From positions 124,001 to 188,000 of the forward strand of contig WTXI01000042.1 in the NCBI GenBank assembly GCA_022376515.1: a DNA stretch of 64,000 bases. The letters are read 5' to 3'. Origin of the DNA: Lactifluus volemus (lineage: Eukaryota > Basidiomycota > Agaricomycetes > Russulales > Russulaceae). A program made the translations under genes and the position numbers. The notes beneath the pieces were generated by a model. It worked only from the letters and a program-made list of their open reading frames with translations. It was not told the DNA's origin and ran no database searches. Shown piece after piece: positions 34,198 to 46,714 of this stretch (positions are counted from its first letter, which is position 1; every line of letters begins with the position of its first letter).

Positions 34198-36672
34198 ATG
34201 AAACGTCCTTCTTCTGCTGCAAGTACTCATCAGCCTTCATCAAAAAAACAAAAAACCTCTCCACTTGCTTTGGAAACTGAAATAACAACTCATCAGGAAG
34301 AACAGAATGATACTGTCGTAGACGCTCAATGGCAAAAGGTAGAAAGAAGAAAAGCCAAAAAGGCAAGAAAGACAGACGCCAAGCTCGACGTGTGTGTCTC
34401 CTTTTATTTCTCTCACCTGGTAACATAAACTAGAACGCTCACCCAGGCAAACCCTCCACGATTCTTATACTCAAATTCTGAGATTATCAAGCGAAGAGAT
34501 GCCGTTGGAACCAACGTACCGTTTCCTCATCTACCTCACTTCGTTTACCTACAGTTGTTCTTAGGATATTCGCGACCTCGTCCTTCATGTCATGGCTGAC
34601 GCCCCGCCACCAGGTTGGATTAGAGTACAGGTGAGCGGTACCCATCCCTCACTACCTTCACTCTCACCTTTTCGCAGAATCCACAAAACATCCAAAAACT
34701 TGTTGTCCTCCTCATTCCAGGGCTCACATCCACAGTACTTTCTCTCCCCCCTCTTCCTACCTCCGCTACGGAGAATCCCAATCTTCCGATCGCCATTCCT
34801 CTTCCGCCGGATCCTGTAACGTCTTCTCCACCCCCACTACCTGACCTCCCTTCTTCCGTCGACCCACGCTCAGAGGAGGCTGCAGCATGTACGGTGGTAT
34901 CCCCTTCATCGCGCGGACCTTCTCACATGCATGTCCAACACGTGCTCCCGGCGATGCGAACCGTATGCATTCCGTGCTCAACACATTCTTCCAAGCGCCT
35001 GTGAGCGGCGAGGAGAAGAAGAGGCGTTTACAAGAACGCATAGCCGGTCCGTCTTCACCATTTAACGTTTTTTTTTACTTGTTGACATCACTCACGTTAT
35101 AGCCGAGCGTGCGGGGAAGAAAGACCCAGCACAGTACCTCTTAACAGTCGAACAGATGATCGATAATGAATACCCAGTCCCTTCGTATATTGCAGATGTG
35201 TTTAAGAAGCCGGACGGATGGATAGAGACACCTCAGGCTACAACCAGTGCAGAGCCGGACCCTCGAACAGTCTACGCGATTGATTGCGAAATGGTCAATA
35301 TTTCGCGTCCCATATGTAGTTCCGGATACTAATGTAGAAAACGTTTCTCCAGTGCCTGACACAGGACGGCAAGGCGCTGACCCGAGTCTGCGTCATCGAT
35401 TATGCAACAGCCAAGGTAGTATATGACCAGCTTGTCAAGCCACCGAGTCCGATAACCGACTATCTCACGCGGTTCGTGCATAGATTATACTTCTGTTTTC
35501 TGCTTAGACCCAAGCGTAGCTTCTCTGGTATAACGCCTGCTGCGCTTGAGCCTATCACCACAACGCTGTCCGAAGTACAAGCGTACCTCCGCACAATTAT
35601 AACACCGTCGACGATCCTGCTAGGTCATTCACTTGAGTCAGACCTACGTGCACTACAGCTCGCCCACCCACATTGCATCGATACCGCACTTATCTTCCAT
35701 CACCCACGCGGCCGTCCGCTCAAGCCAGGGCTGGCGTGGCTTACACGTAGATGGCTCAACCGCACGATACAAGATCGCGGACCTGGCGGGCACGACCCCG
35801 AGGAGGACGCTCGTGCGTGCATTGACTTACTTAAAGCGAAGATTAAGAACGGTGCGGCCTTGCCTCGATGTCCATCTGAGAAGGATAATAATTTGATTCG
35901 CTGGTGGTATAGGGCCAGGGTATGGCGAGTTCAGGACGGATCACGAGCCAATCCTTGCCCGCATTGCACGTTCACATTGGCGCCATCACGGACCGAACGG
36001 CGGCGGTGCCCGCACGGCGATCGTTGACCATGGTAACCCGGGCGCATGGCACGGTATGTCGGCTACTGCGCCAGCGACGACCGTAGGGTGTACGAGCGAC
36101 GCAGAGGTGCTTGATGGTGTGCTTAACATGCTCGATGCGCACGAATTTGTGTTTGCGAGGTTGATGGGGTTGTCAGATGCCCTTGGGTGTACGTACCCTC
36201 GTTCAACCTTTTCTTATATATCATAATTCAAGTGCTGATTCGTTCATCAGGGGTCACGCCCAAGGCGGGCGCGGACGGCCTCGGAACAGAGAATGCAGAA
36301 AACCCAAGTGGCGCCGCAGAGAAAGTGGACCAGAGTGATACCTCGCATCCGCCGGCGACACCCGACAATAACGTCCTGTTTTCCGCTGTCACGAACCTAA
36401 ATGCGCAACTTACAGCGCTTCATGCCGCGCTCCCAGCGCGCACGGCGTTTATACTCTTTTCGGGGCACAGTGACCCCCGCGCGATGTCCGCCCTCGCTGC
36501 ACGACGCGCGGAGTATCAGGCGAGCCAACATCAGAGTGGCTCCTCTGCTGTAGGAATGGGTGGTAGTGGCAATGCAAATACGGTGCGATGGAGTACCGCG
36601 GACGAGCGCGCGCTCGAGGAGGCGGTTGTCCGCGCGCGGATGGGACTTTTGTTTGTCGGTGTCAAGACGTAG
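34198..36672 (+). CDS. Rex1-type RNA exonuclease (DEDDh family)
   Basis: Family members trim 3' ends of 5S rRNA, tRNA and other RNAs in the nucleus. The start MKRPSSAASTHQPSSKKQK has a basic nuclear-type segment. The second and third exons encode PRFLYSNSEI and the conserved Rex1 region ending NIQKLVVLLIPGLT. A middle exon has MYGGIPFIART, MHSVLNTFFQAPVS and EEKKRRL. The exonuclease starts at ExoI YAIDCEM, with an intron directly after the Met (about 35294-35353), then LTRVCVIDYA. ExoII is seen in GHSLESDLRALQL and CIDTALIFHHPRG, and ExoIII (HDPEEDARACIDLLK) supplies the catalytic His and Asp. A 57-nt intron (about 35852-35909) joins KNG to PGYGEF. About 660 residues in total. A decayed antisense fragment lies at 53950-54645. 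Confidence 0.9.
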
Positions 36673-36839
36673 GGCTTTGGACATGGCTCATGGGTGTTGT
36701 CTCTGTATTCTTCACCTATCAGAACTATGTGGCGCGGAATGCGTATCTTAGAATACGATGGGGATTGTCTCATCATTAGGGGGCTTAAGAAAGCCATCTC
36801 TCTCCCGCGGAACTTTCCGTGGAACGTTGACTTCCCACC

Positions 36840-37140
36840 AACGGCCCAGCATTTCTACTGGTTCTGTTCCTTATTTTGAACCTGCATTTTACCAATGAGA
36901 AAAGTTGACCTGTCTCACTTCTACGTTCTTCCTGTCATGAGTGGAGAAACGATGCCTGTTTTTCTCGCAACTTAGACTTTTCATCTGTCATGTACGGCCT
37001 CCTGACGTTTACCTCTCTTCTCCTCGCTCATGTCAAGACGGCTTTCCAAGTACTAGCGGTTGTTCAGCGGGTTTTCTACCCAACCGAATGCATGTAGCCA
37101 CTTATGTCGCCGTTGTTGTCAACAGTACAGTAGTCAATAA
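36840..37140 (+). pseudogene. Remnant of the seven-helix-type membrane protein gene
   Basis: This matches the 3' part of the genes at about 39990-40380 and 49480-49870. Landmarks are GAACCTG near ACCAATGAGAAAAGTTGACC, TACGGCCTCCTGAC and CCAACCGAATGCATGTAG. The exon encoding the helix FQIPALIVLAIAATR is deleted. It directly follows the REX1 3' region and is a third, decayed copy of this gene. Confidence 0.7.
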
Positions 37141-37590
37141 ATGAAGCTAAAATGAAGTAGTGACGCGACTACACGGGGGACGCGACCGACTCACGTAACT
37201 TGCTCAGACCGCACACGCCTCCTCTCCATTGGACATTCTTTCACATAGCTTGGCATTCATCTCATATAGTAGCCATTAATGGGATGGTTCTCGGCCTGCG
37301 TGGTGTGAATTTCCTCTTCGGCGAGAAACTGTTATTGATCCGACTAAAAAATTGTTTCGGGTGATTGAACACACTGAAGAGCGAAAGAAAGACGCCTGGG
37401 TAGTACTGCTTACTATACGAAGCTACTGTGGATTTAAGGGTATAAAAGGATAATGTTGGCTGTAGATAGTAGATTTGAGGTGCGTGTCCAGTGTGCTTCT
37501 CCAACGTTTGAAGCATCACTCATCTGACAGTGACAGCTTTCTTCGTGCCGGTGCTTCCCACTGGCATGACTTCGATCACCAAAGGTCGTT

Positions 37591-38328
37591 CCAAAGTCCT
37601 TGGTATCCCTGCGCACGAAACACGTCGCCCCATTCAGAATGCTCACCGTCCTTGCAAAGCTCGCGTGCCTCTTTCTCACCCTCCCATGCACTCTCCGCCA
37701 AGCCGCCGTGTTGCACTACCTGCACTACCTCGATGTGTTTAATTGGCCGCTCGATAACTAGCCTGCCTCTCCGTCTCACAGTCCCGCACTGACGAAGGAT
37801 GGAGGCATTGGCTGGCAGCGACCCACGATACACGATACTCGAGCGCGCCGCTCGCCATCCCGTTAACTCTTCCTGGTGTGGTGTGCGCACGCGCTCGAAG
37901 TCGGCATGTCTATTAAGCTCCGGCCGCGGGACTTGCGCCTCTTGCCTCGCATTTTATCATGCTCGTTCTCTCCCAGGGCGGGGCCAGCGACCCGTCGCAC
38001 ACGGCAGGCGAGGTACGCGATCTTAGTATGGGATTGGGTGATTTTTTGCGAGGAGTTCGATATGCGCGCTTCAGTTGCTACTTGGGCCCCACGAAGATGC
38101 CCATTTAAGGTAATATTTACCCAGGTTTTCTTATTATACTCTTTTCGAAATAGGGCTTGAGGGCGGCGGTAAGAGGATCCCTGGTTCGAGCGCGAATTGT
38201 ATGTGTAGGCGCTGAAAAGGTTTGGCTGACGCGAAACTTACTGTATAGCCTCATTAATGACAACGCCTTCCCCTGCAATTTCACGACAGGACCGAACTTT
38301 GTCCCAGCTCCGACCCGTCATCAGTGTG
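37591..38328 (+). other. Duplicated region with unresolved small reading frames
   Basis: A frame opening MLTVLAKLACLFLTLP (about 37639) has a hydrophobic start and a counterpart in block B (MLTALAKLAFSLIFTLP, about 46788). Further downstream, ILERAARHPVN matches ILERAALHPVN at about 47420. The frames between them are not joined by obvious introns in either copy. I considered the membrane-anchored start of an alpha/beta hydrolase, but no catalytic motif is visible. Treat as unknown or decayed. Confidence 0.35.
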
Positions 38329-40521
38329 ATGGACACCAATAATTTGCTCAACATCAGATCAGTTCTTTATACTTTGATAATTTGTGGATTATATGCTCCC
38401 TTCCTGACTAGTACGTCTCAGCCTGAGCGCCTATCTCCGCAGCCACGAAGAATGATCTATCCAGCACAGCACAGTTCGGAGGCGCAACATTGAGCGCCTT
38501 GTTGAGCGCTGATAAAAAGGTATGCATGCCACGTCGTGTCATAGCCTGATCCGAGAGGATGATGTGGCCTCTGGTAGCTATATATTTTGCTGTGTGGTTG
38601 TTGCTCGATTGTCCCTTCAGGTTATTGATCCGCTATCGGATCTCCCCCCTTTTCTATCTGGCGCTTGTCTACAAAGATGGCAAATTTGCGAAGTCCCAAT
38701 GTGTCCCCGGATATGCGTGCGTTTGCTCCTGCAGCCTCGCTCCAGGTTTGAAAAGCCCGACTAAACCCATGTTTTCAACAGGTGCAATGGCAAAGTTCTG
38801 GCATGCTCAGGCTGTTGATGGCATCCTCCTGTCCGTTATCTTCCCCGGGAATTTTGCCCGATGTTCCGAGTCTTATCATGTCGATTCAACCTTTTTCCAC
38901 TTCTCAGCTGGGAATTCGTCACTACTCTGGATTTCGAGTGGAGTATCATCCGAGGGAATCGCCCTTACCATTGGACAATATGGGTCCGTGCTGACGGGGG
39001 ACTCTTTGAAATTTCCTAGGACCGACCTTTCCCCTTTGCTAGATTTACTCCCTGATGCGGTTAGCTGCCCTCATGGCCGTGATCCTCGACATGATCGAAC
39101 TTGACGTCTATACACCAATCAACTGTCAGGTACGTGCAATGTCCGTGACTCCAAGTTGGACTGCCTGTATTGATCAGCGACGATCTTAAGCTGGGGATCA
39201 TTTTTGAACTCGTAAGCACTCTGTTGGAGGGATTTCTGTCATCTGAGGGAATCCTAATTGCTGACTACTGTGCTCTGTCTCATTTCCTTCTAGATTTTCA
39301 GCTACTTGACGTTGGCCTGCGCATCACTATTGTTGATGCTTTGTGTGTACGTCGAATCCTGCACTCCCTTACGAAGTTCGTCTTTGGAAGAAAGAGCTGA
39401 TGGTAGCACCACTGGCAGCGTCGCCATTTGGAAAAGAAATAAGATCATTCTGACGCTTGCAACCACCGTATGGATGACAAGCGTTGCATTTCTCATCCAA
39501 GGTAGGTCTCTTTCTCTGTAGGTAGACCTGATATCTCCTATGTGCTTGTTTTGGCATCAGGAATCGTGCGGGTAAATAATGAAATCTAACTACGTTGTGA
39601 CCTGTGGGCTGATCCCTCCCCAGATCCGTTCCGTGTGGACATCTGAGGAAGGTTGCCTGGTGTCCAACTCCGACATTGCCAAACTCAATTTCATCGTCAC
39701 GCTCGCTACCTACACTATATTGCTCCTTATGATGCTCGCTGGCCTACTTTACTTACGCCTGGAAGGCGGGGGCGTGCTCAGTCTGGGGGACTTCCTATGG
39801 AAACAGGTAGGTTATGACAGATTTCCGTTTCTTCCATTCGCTGATGTTTTCCGTTGAACAGGGGGTTATCTGGTTTTTACTTGCTGCTGTCGCTGAGGTC
39901 CCGCCAGCGGTAAGCTTGCTACTATATATTCTCAGCGCTTATCTTTTTCGCTCATCGTCATTTTTTGTCTCAGGTGTTCCTATTTTTGAACCTGAACGGT
40001 GAATTTTTGTCCTGTGTAGTTCACAAATGAGAAACTTTGATCGAGCTTAAACCCGCCCGAAATTCTAGAATCGTTCAACTTGGTACGCTCTTCTTCTGCT
40101 ACAAGTGGAGAAAGGCCGTCGATTTCTTACACGTCCTGCAACACAGATGTTTCAGATCCCAGCTCTAATAGTATTGGCCATCGCTGCAACGCGAATATAT
40201 CGCGCTCTGATAGACTTTTCCTCTGACACGTACAGCCTCCTGACTTTACTCTCTTCTTCCCACTCACATGGCTGATGGCTATACAGGGCCGACGGCATTC
40301 CAATTAGTGGTCGCTCGTTCCCGAGGGTCAACGGGCTTTCCGGGGCTATCCCACCCAATCGAATGCATGTAACCACCATCAATACCACGCGCGAACATGA
40401 TTTAATGACATACCCTCGGACAAACCAGTTTAATCCTCACTTCCTTATTAAAGAGAGCTGTATATGTACATCAAAGCGTGGAGAATGGGATGAGAAGGCG
40501 ACCTGGGGGAGCGGCGTGTAA
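38329..40521 (+). CDS. Seven-helix-type membrane protein, agaricomycete family, copy A
   Basis: The well-supported part begins near 39055 with ALMAVILDMIELDVYTP and continues over several introns: ISYLTLACASLLLML, KRNKIILTLATTVWM and VAFLIQGIVR. After an intron (39572-39624) come IRSVWTSEEGC, LNFIVTLATYTILLLMMLAGL, FLWKQ, GVIWFLLAAVAEVP and FLFLNLNGEF, and after another intron FQIPALIVLAIAATRIYR. It ends with a soluble tail (NRMHVTTINTTRE) and a stop at 40519-40521. I know this helix order from a large basidiomycete family without a function; at least seven helices fit. The start given (MDTNNLLNIRSV) is a guess: block B lacks that ATG, so the first helices and start remain open. Confidence 0.6.
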
Positions 40522-41437
40522 AAATAGTTTCCATTGCTAACGACGCGCCCTGTTTAGAAACCGGTCCCATTAGTATTTGATATATACGATAGCTTCTGTA
40601 TGTTGCCATTGTAGTGTAGTGGACAACCAACGAACAACCCCCAGACTAGTCAACGAAGTACCTTGCTTTGCAAGGTATTTGCGAGCATAAATCAACCGTG
40701 ACTTTAGGGCCGTGTTCATCGTTATGTTCCTCAGGGGTGTAGAAACAATATACATAACAACGGCCCTGAAATCAACAATGTCTGTTCTCACGAGTCCAGA
40801 AAACCGGAAAAGACAGCAAGTGCGCTTTACCGTGCGGGAGTGTTAGAGATCATTACCGAGATCGCAAGATAACTTGAACCCGGCAGAAGTAGTTTTTTTG
40901 ACCATCTGTCGTCCGGTTTTCACTCTTCCAGCAGCAACTTGACGATTCGAATCGGTGCGCTTATTGTCGCACTCTGGCCGAGGTGTTTCACACGATGGCG
41001 AGGGCGATCGCTTATAATTGTGAATGATCCAGACTTACAATGAAAACTGGGCGATGGGCTTGCTGAACCCGCTTCCGCTTCGAGAAAAAAGGAGTGTTTG
41101 TGTCTAAGACATTGCATCACGGCCAAGTAGCCCTCAGGAAAAATGGCCACCCCAGAAAGGGTACTCGCCACCTACTACAGCCGATGCTCGAAGGGGAGTA
41201 ACATATGTTGATTTCCCAACTGGCAGTCAATCTCTGCCAGGTATCGTCAAGTACACTACAGCCATAGGGCACTTAAAATGTCATCAAGGACTTGTAAGTC
41301 ATAAAGGTACTCTCCACATGAGAAAGAGCTCAGGACAAGCACTGGTATATAATACAGTCATGAGTAGCCATCAACTTCCACAGCAGCCGGGGTGATGAAA
41401 TAAAATCTGGTAGTGGGACTCGGAAAAGGCGAGTGGG

Positions 41438-42273
41438 TTATACTTTATAGATTAGCGTTTTCTCCGAGTCCGGAGAGGACCTTCCCAAAGTCGCATGCGG
41501 CCTGTCACGTCTTCGAGCAGCCACGTAGAGGATAACTACGAGGATAGAAGTAAAGAGCACTGGAATCCAAGGGAAAATGGCAAGCAAGACCGCTGGAAGA
41601 AAGTTGGCATCTTCGTTCTCACGACTCCGAAGACAGTTGAACTGCACGACTTACCAGGATGTTGCTCGCTGTATTTGTATGACTGACCCGTCGCAGTGAT
41701 AAGCAACTGCACGGCTTGTGGAGATAGCTCTACGCCATCAAGGAAGGCGGTGATTTGGGCTCGGTTAGTTGCCAACATAGCCGTATAGACTATCTCGTTA
41801 CTAAGAACCGCCATATTGAAGGTATTGAAAAATCCCGCTTGGGCTTTCAGCGAGCGAGTGGCAGACTCTGGCCAAACTACCGTGACGAGAATAGAAATTG
41901 CTGCGAGGAGGGCTATAATTGCGCAAGCGGCTGTGATGACGACACCATTCACAAAGATACCTGCGTGGGCAAAGGGTTAGAAAAGTGTAGGGAAGGAATG
42001 AGAGTACTCGTAGCAGAATTACCGAGGATGTTAACATGAACAATCACGCCAGAGGGAGCCCCTTCTTGAATATCTGTCCGTGCCTGGTTGGACCAAGACC
42101 AAAGCCTAGATGGAGGTGTTACATTAAGTGGAGCGGAAGAGCGAAAGAGGAGAAGACACAAACTTTATCAGGCCATTCAGACCTATGGAGCCACCGATAA
42201 TACACCAAAGCAAGGAAAGGGAAAGGAAAATGAGCCGCTGTTTCTTGAGGGGGGCTGCGGGGGCGGTGGACAT
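41438..42273 (-). CDS. Small four-helix membrane protein, copy A
   Basis: A minus-strand gene, probably starting at 42273 (MSTAPAAPLKKQR). The first intron is not settled. An exon with SNQARTDIQEGAPSGVIVHV follows, then an intron (about 42021-41962), then the main exon VNGVVITAACAIIALLAAI...SNEIVYTAMLATNRAQITAFL. After a third intron the last exon is WIPVLFTSILVVILYVAARRRD, stop at 41438. Four hydrophobic helices and a basic cytoplasmic-type tail are visible. I know similar small proteins from other agaricomycetes but no function. The copy at 51129 keeps every exon in frame, which suggests both are functional or only recently duplicated. Confidence 0.6.
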
Positions 42274-43086
42274 GGCGGAAGGGGAAAGTTGAACGAGAGG
42301 TGGGTCACGAATTGGTATTTATGTACTAGTACGGGAGACATCCTCGATAAGGCTGCTTTGGTGCCCACGTTGAGCGTTGAACCTAAAATACATGGACCGC
42401 CATCACCGGGCCACCATCACAACCGTCCCTTTCTTTTAGAAACCAATGCACTGTATGCTCGCCATGTAGTGTGTCATCTGGTTCCTGATTGGCGACCGGT
42501 GATCATGAGCAATATCAGACAGGGTGAGGATATCTGAGTCTAAGCCAGCCTTCAACTTTTGTTTGCAAGTGAATTGGCACGACGATCCTATCCTAGGATG
42601 CGAGTGATCGTTCCTGATAACAGGCATAATCAGGGCATTCGATTTACGCCCAATCAGTCACGTTGTTACCTTGCTAAACTTACAAGGTTCTATATTTGCC
42701 GTGCCTTGCAGGAACCATCAAAAGGATACATAATCTTTTTTCCTTCCTCAGATTTCCCGACTTGCCCGTTCGATGTTTTCCGAGAGTACACTCCTCATTT
42801 TGCAATGATATTTAGATTTGTTTGATCTCGGAACCTTTTTAGTGTTCACGTAGGAACAATCTATGGCTGTTGCCACCTCTCAACCTCTTTTATCTCGGAC
42901 AAATACGTAAGGAACATACCGTGGTTAATCAGCTGACTGTGTCTGTGCCTCTTATATTCCACTTCTTCTAGAAGCCGCAAGTTACACCACAGGACCAAGA
43001 TAGAGGAGGTGGGAAGAGGAGGAGGAGAAGTGAGGCAACAGCGCACTTGCCACGTCACATGTAGCTGGTCTCTGACCTGACCTAAT

Positions 43087-46000
43087 ATGTGTGGTGGTCA
43101 TGGCCATAATATCTCTGACTACCCGCAACTCCGAGTCAATCATTCGCCTGGTGCCAAGTGGATGAAGAGTCTTACCAACGATCGTACAGGCAATTTCACT
43201 GGTGGTCATTTCTCGGATATCAACCTTTCTTCTGTCCTCTTCACCCATCGATTGGATGATAACAAGTTCGTCGAACTCGAGAGGTGGAGTGCCCTAGGGA
43301 TCAGCAAGCCTTCCTTTCAAGAGGCCATTAAGCAGGAATTTTAATCAGCCAAGACGGGTGAATCCCCCCCGACGTTCGCTTCTTCATCTTCTCACGCCAC
43401 CCAGAAATGCTCAAGTGTCATTTCAGCCAAATAGATACTTTCAACTCGCCTCGGCCGATCTGGTTGTTAGGCATGGGGCCTTCTCTGGAATTTCACCACC
43501 CTTCGTGAGCTCATCGGAACCCTCTCGGGTAACTCGGCCCTACAAAACAAGGCGCTCACTGTCGCAAACGCGATTATGAACACATTCTACAAGAAACCCC
43601 GGGAGCATATTGGCCGCGCGCAAACTTGCTGATGAGGTATTTGGCGAGAATGGGGGGGAGCACGGTGTGGACATATACAAACACGGGTCGAAGGAAGCGC
43701 AGGTCTGGGGGATCGGCCATTGTCGTATCGACACAGCCTGGTATGCCTTATTCCTCGAACATGTTGTGCGCGACTGACGGGAAGGATAGGCTGTGGCCGT
43801 ACCATGCCACTCAGCAGAAAGTCGCACGATCATGGTCGACACAGGTTGACCTGATGGAACGGTATCCAGAACACCGATTTGCGAGCTCTTCCGCCCAGCA
43901 GTACAAGTGGCTCGAGCAACTATACCCACCCCTCTTACGTGAGATGGTCCGCGCGGGGAAGTTTTGCCCAATCGGCGGGTCTTGGGTCGAAAACGATGCA
44001 AATATGCCGTCCGGTGAGGCGCTCGCTCGACAGTTGATCTTTGGCCAGCGCTACTTCGAATCGCGCTTCGGGATGCGGAGCCGCGTTGCGTGGCTCCCCG
44101 ATAGTTTCGGCCTCACTGGGGCGCTCCCACAGACCATTCGCGGTGCTGGTATGGACTACTTTTTCACACAGAAGCTAAGCTGGTGGGAATCATTCTTCTT
44201 TTCTTACTGAGGAGAGAAGTTGATGCACGTGGAAAGGAACGTCAATGTGTTCCCTCACTCGACTTTCAACTGGGTCGGCATTGATGGACTCGGAACCCAG
44301 GTGCTCTGTCACATGACACCTGTTGGTAAGTTTCCACGCTCTATCCCTGAGTTGGAGGCGGTTCACCTACACCTACACGAGATACATACAACGCGCAGGC
44401 AACCGCAGGTGATATTAATAAAGCGCTCACCAATCACAAGGTGCCTTTACCTCAGTAGTGTTTTTCACTTGATTAACCTTTGATGATGATCCCTTGCTCA
44501 GAACCTCGAATCCAGCTCGACATCGCTCCTCGTCTTTGGAAATGGTGATGGTGGTGGTGGACCCCTCGCGAAGATGCTTGAAAGTGTATGACTCTCCTCC
44601 AACCTACCTCCCTTATCACTGACACTGGTCGTTGACCGATTACAGCTCCGCCGCCTCCGGGGAACTGCCAATACGTCTCGCGAGCTGCCAGTCGTACACA
44701 TGGGCCACTCTGTCGACGAATTTTTCGATCATCTCAAGACAAGTTCGGATGGTGGGCGCAAGTTACCAAATTGGTGCGTAGCTCACTTTTTACGTGCTAG
44801 CTGAGGGGTAAGCTGATGTCGTTGGTCAATAAGGCGCGGGGAGCTGAATCTCGAGGTATGTTCCAGAATTCTCACACTGAGGTATGTGTGGGTGTTGATG
44901 GCGCGTCGGGTTGTTTAGTTCCATCGCGGGACGTATACGTGAGGTTACCGTTCGCCTTAGGGCAGGGATATTATGGAAAGCTGATCATGTGACCAGGGTC
45001 GATCAAGAAAGGAAATCGTAAATCCGAGATTCTCCTGCGCGATGCTTGAGGTAGGCTATTTCTTGATGATTCGAAGGGTTGTGACTCAAATTCGAGAACA
45101 TATAAGTTGTTGCATCTGACCCGGCACGTGGTGGTGCGGAAGCTGAAGCGAAGTACGGATTGAGCACGATCAGGGTGACGGTCAGTGCCATATAGCATGG
45201 TACTCTTGTTATCTGCTGACCGACAAGTTAGATCTCGTTGGACGCCATTGAAGGTTTCGCTAATTCAAGTTCCACGGGACCTACAACTAGATCTAACGGT
45301 TCCGTAGACCTTCTTCCAATCAATTCATATTCAGTGCCGAAGTCGACTGGCACGAGCGCCACGAGTTTTTGAAGTGTAAGTGAATACGTTGCAGCGTATA
45401 TCACGAGCTGATGGATCGTAGTTGAACTGCCCCTCGACATCCATAGTGATGTTGCGACTTACGAAACGCCGTGGGGTCACGTCCAGCGCCCGACGCACAA
45501 GAACGCGACCTGAGGCGCGGCGAAATTCGAGGTATGCGGACACAAGGTATGCATTTCCTTTGCCTCGGTATGGTGCTCCGAGCGTGACATGGACCATTTT
45601 TTCGTTGAAATGTAAGTTTGCGGATCTGAGCGAATACGGTTATGGCGTAGCTATACTATCAGAGTCCAAGTACGGATTCTCAGGGCAATGTCCTGAGAAT
45701 TTTGCTCTTGCGCGCAGCGACCGCACTTGATACAGAGCAGTATCAAGGTGCGTTATTTGCTTTCCTTGCGTCCCAAAGAGACATCATGATAATGACTTGT
45801 AACGATGCAGGCAAGCACGAATTTTCATGGGCGCTTTATCCACACCAGGGTCAGTCGGATGTCCCCGTCTCGGCTTATCTGTTCAACTCCCCACTAGACG
45901 GTGTGCTTCTTCTCCCCTCACCTGAAAGTGTTCATGCTTACCCTGATGAAAGTGCGCTACCTCCTCAATGGCAGCTCATTGGCCTCCACAGTGCCACACA

Positions 46001-46323
46001 TGCCACCGTTCATTGTTTATGGCAGGAGCTGCATTTCTGGAGACGGTGACCTCGACGATGCCAAGGGAATCCGCACGGTCGTACTGCGACTCTACGAAGC
46101 CTACGGTGGACACGCGTCCGTCTGCTTGCAGGTCAACATGCCTCAAAGAGTCATCGCGGCATACGGGGTGAATCTGCTCGAGGATGACGTGGGTGCGGAC
46201 TCGCTTGCCTTGGAGCGGACGATGGGTGAGTTGGGTGAACAACCTGGTGAACAGTTGCTCCGGCTCGTGTTTCGTGGGTTTGAGGTGAAGACGATCAAGG
46301 TTGTGCTTGCGAAAGATGCGTGA
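43087..46323 (+). pseudogene. Vacuolar alpha-mannosidase (AMS1, GH38), deleted copy A
   Basis: The N-terminal block ([23 protein letters not shown]) and most of the catalytic and C-terminal parts match copy B at 54713. About 510 bp are missing after a TAA stop at about 43341, so GTGAATCC joins directly to CCCCCGACGTTCGC. About 1.06 kb is missing after GATTCGAAGGGTTGTG (about 45078), which removes the catalytic-domain end and linker. A 10-bp deletion lies near 43470. The active-site region CATTGTCGTATCGAC is still present. Unlike copy B, the G-run near 43654 keeps the local frame. The gene cannot give a full enzyme. Confidence 0.85.
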
Positions 46324-46714
46324 TAGTGGTGTGGCGTTGAGTTCTCAGGGTATGGCATCGTCCACTCCATGCGCTATTTTTTGGGCCTCACCTTTTTTTC
46401 AAGGTGAGCAAGGAACGAAGGACAATTGTATAGATACGTTGAATAGCTGGTTAGATTGTGACCACTTTCCCTGGTGAGAGTACCTGTAAAATATATCAGT
46501 TCAAAGGTCTCCCGATTGAGTGGCCGGGACGTTGAAGCCTGAAGCGTGGTTGGGTTGACGTTTTTCGTCGATCAAATTTGGAGATACGTTGGCAGGGAGC
46601 TCGCTAAGGGCATAAGGAGAGCCGCGGCTTGAGTAGAGAAGCTCAGGGTCATGACTAAGCGGGTTGAGCCAGTCATAAGCCGGAGCCATCTCACCGGCTC
46701 GGCTCGGCTCATTT
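46324..46714. other. 3' flank of block A and junction with block B
   Basis: 46324-46612 matches 59559-59846 downstream of copy B (GATAGATACGTTGAATAGCTGG and CAGGGAGCTCGCTAAGG). The 100 bp between 46612 and 46715, including CTCGGCTCGGCTC, is the junction between the tandem blocks. No gene is seen. Confidence 0.6.

Larger units (their letters stand above)
37590..46612. repeat. Segmental duplication, block A (about 9.0 kb)
   Basis: It aligns along its whole length with block B at 46715-59846, in the same orientation, with only about 100 bp between the blocks. Intergenic sequence is duplicated as well as genes, so this is a DNA-level tandem duplication. Block A is shorter because it lacks about 1.4 kb upstream of the mannosidase and two internal mannosidase segments. 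Confidence 0.85.

Noticed and set aside
37591..38328. Alpha/beta hydrolase gene at the left of the duplicated blocks
   Set aside because: Only a hydrophobic start resembles such proteins; no GxSxG or HGG motif is visible in either block.
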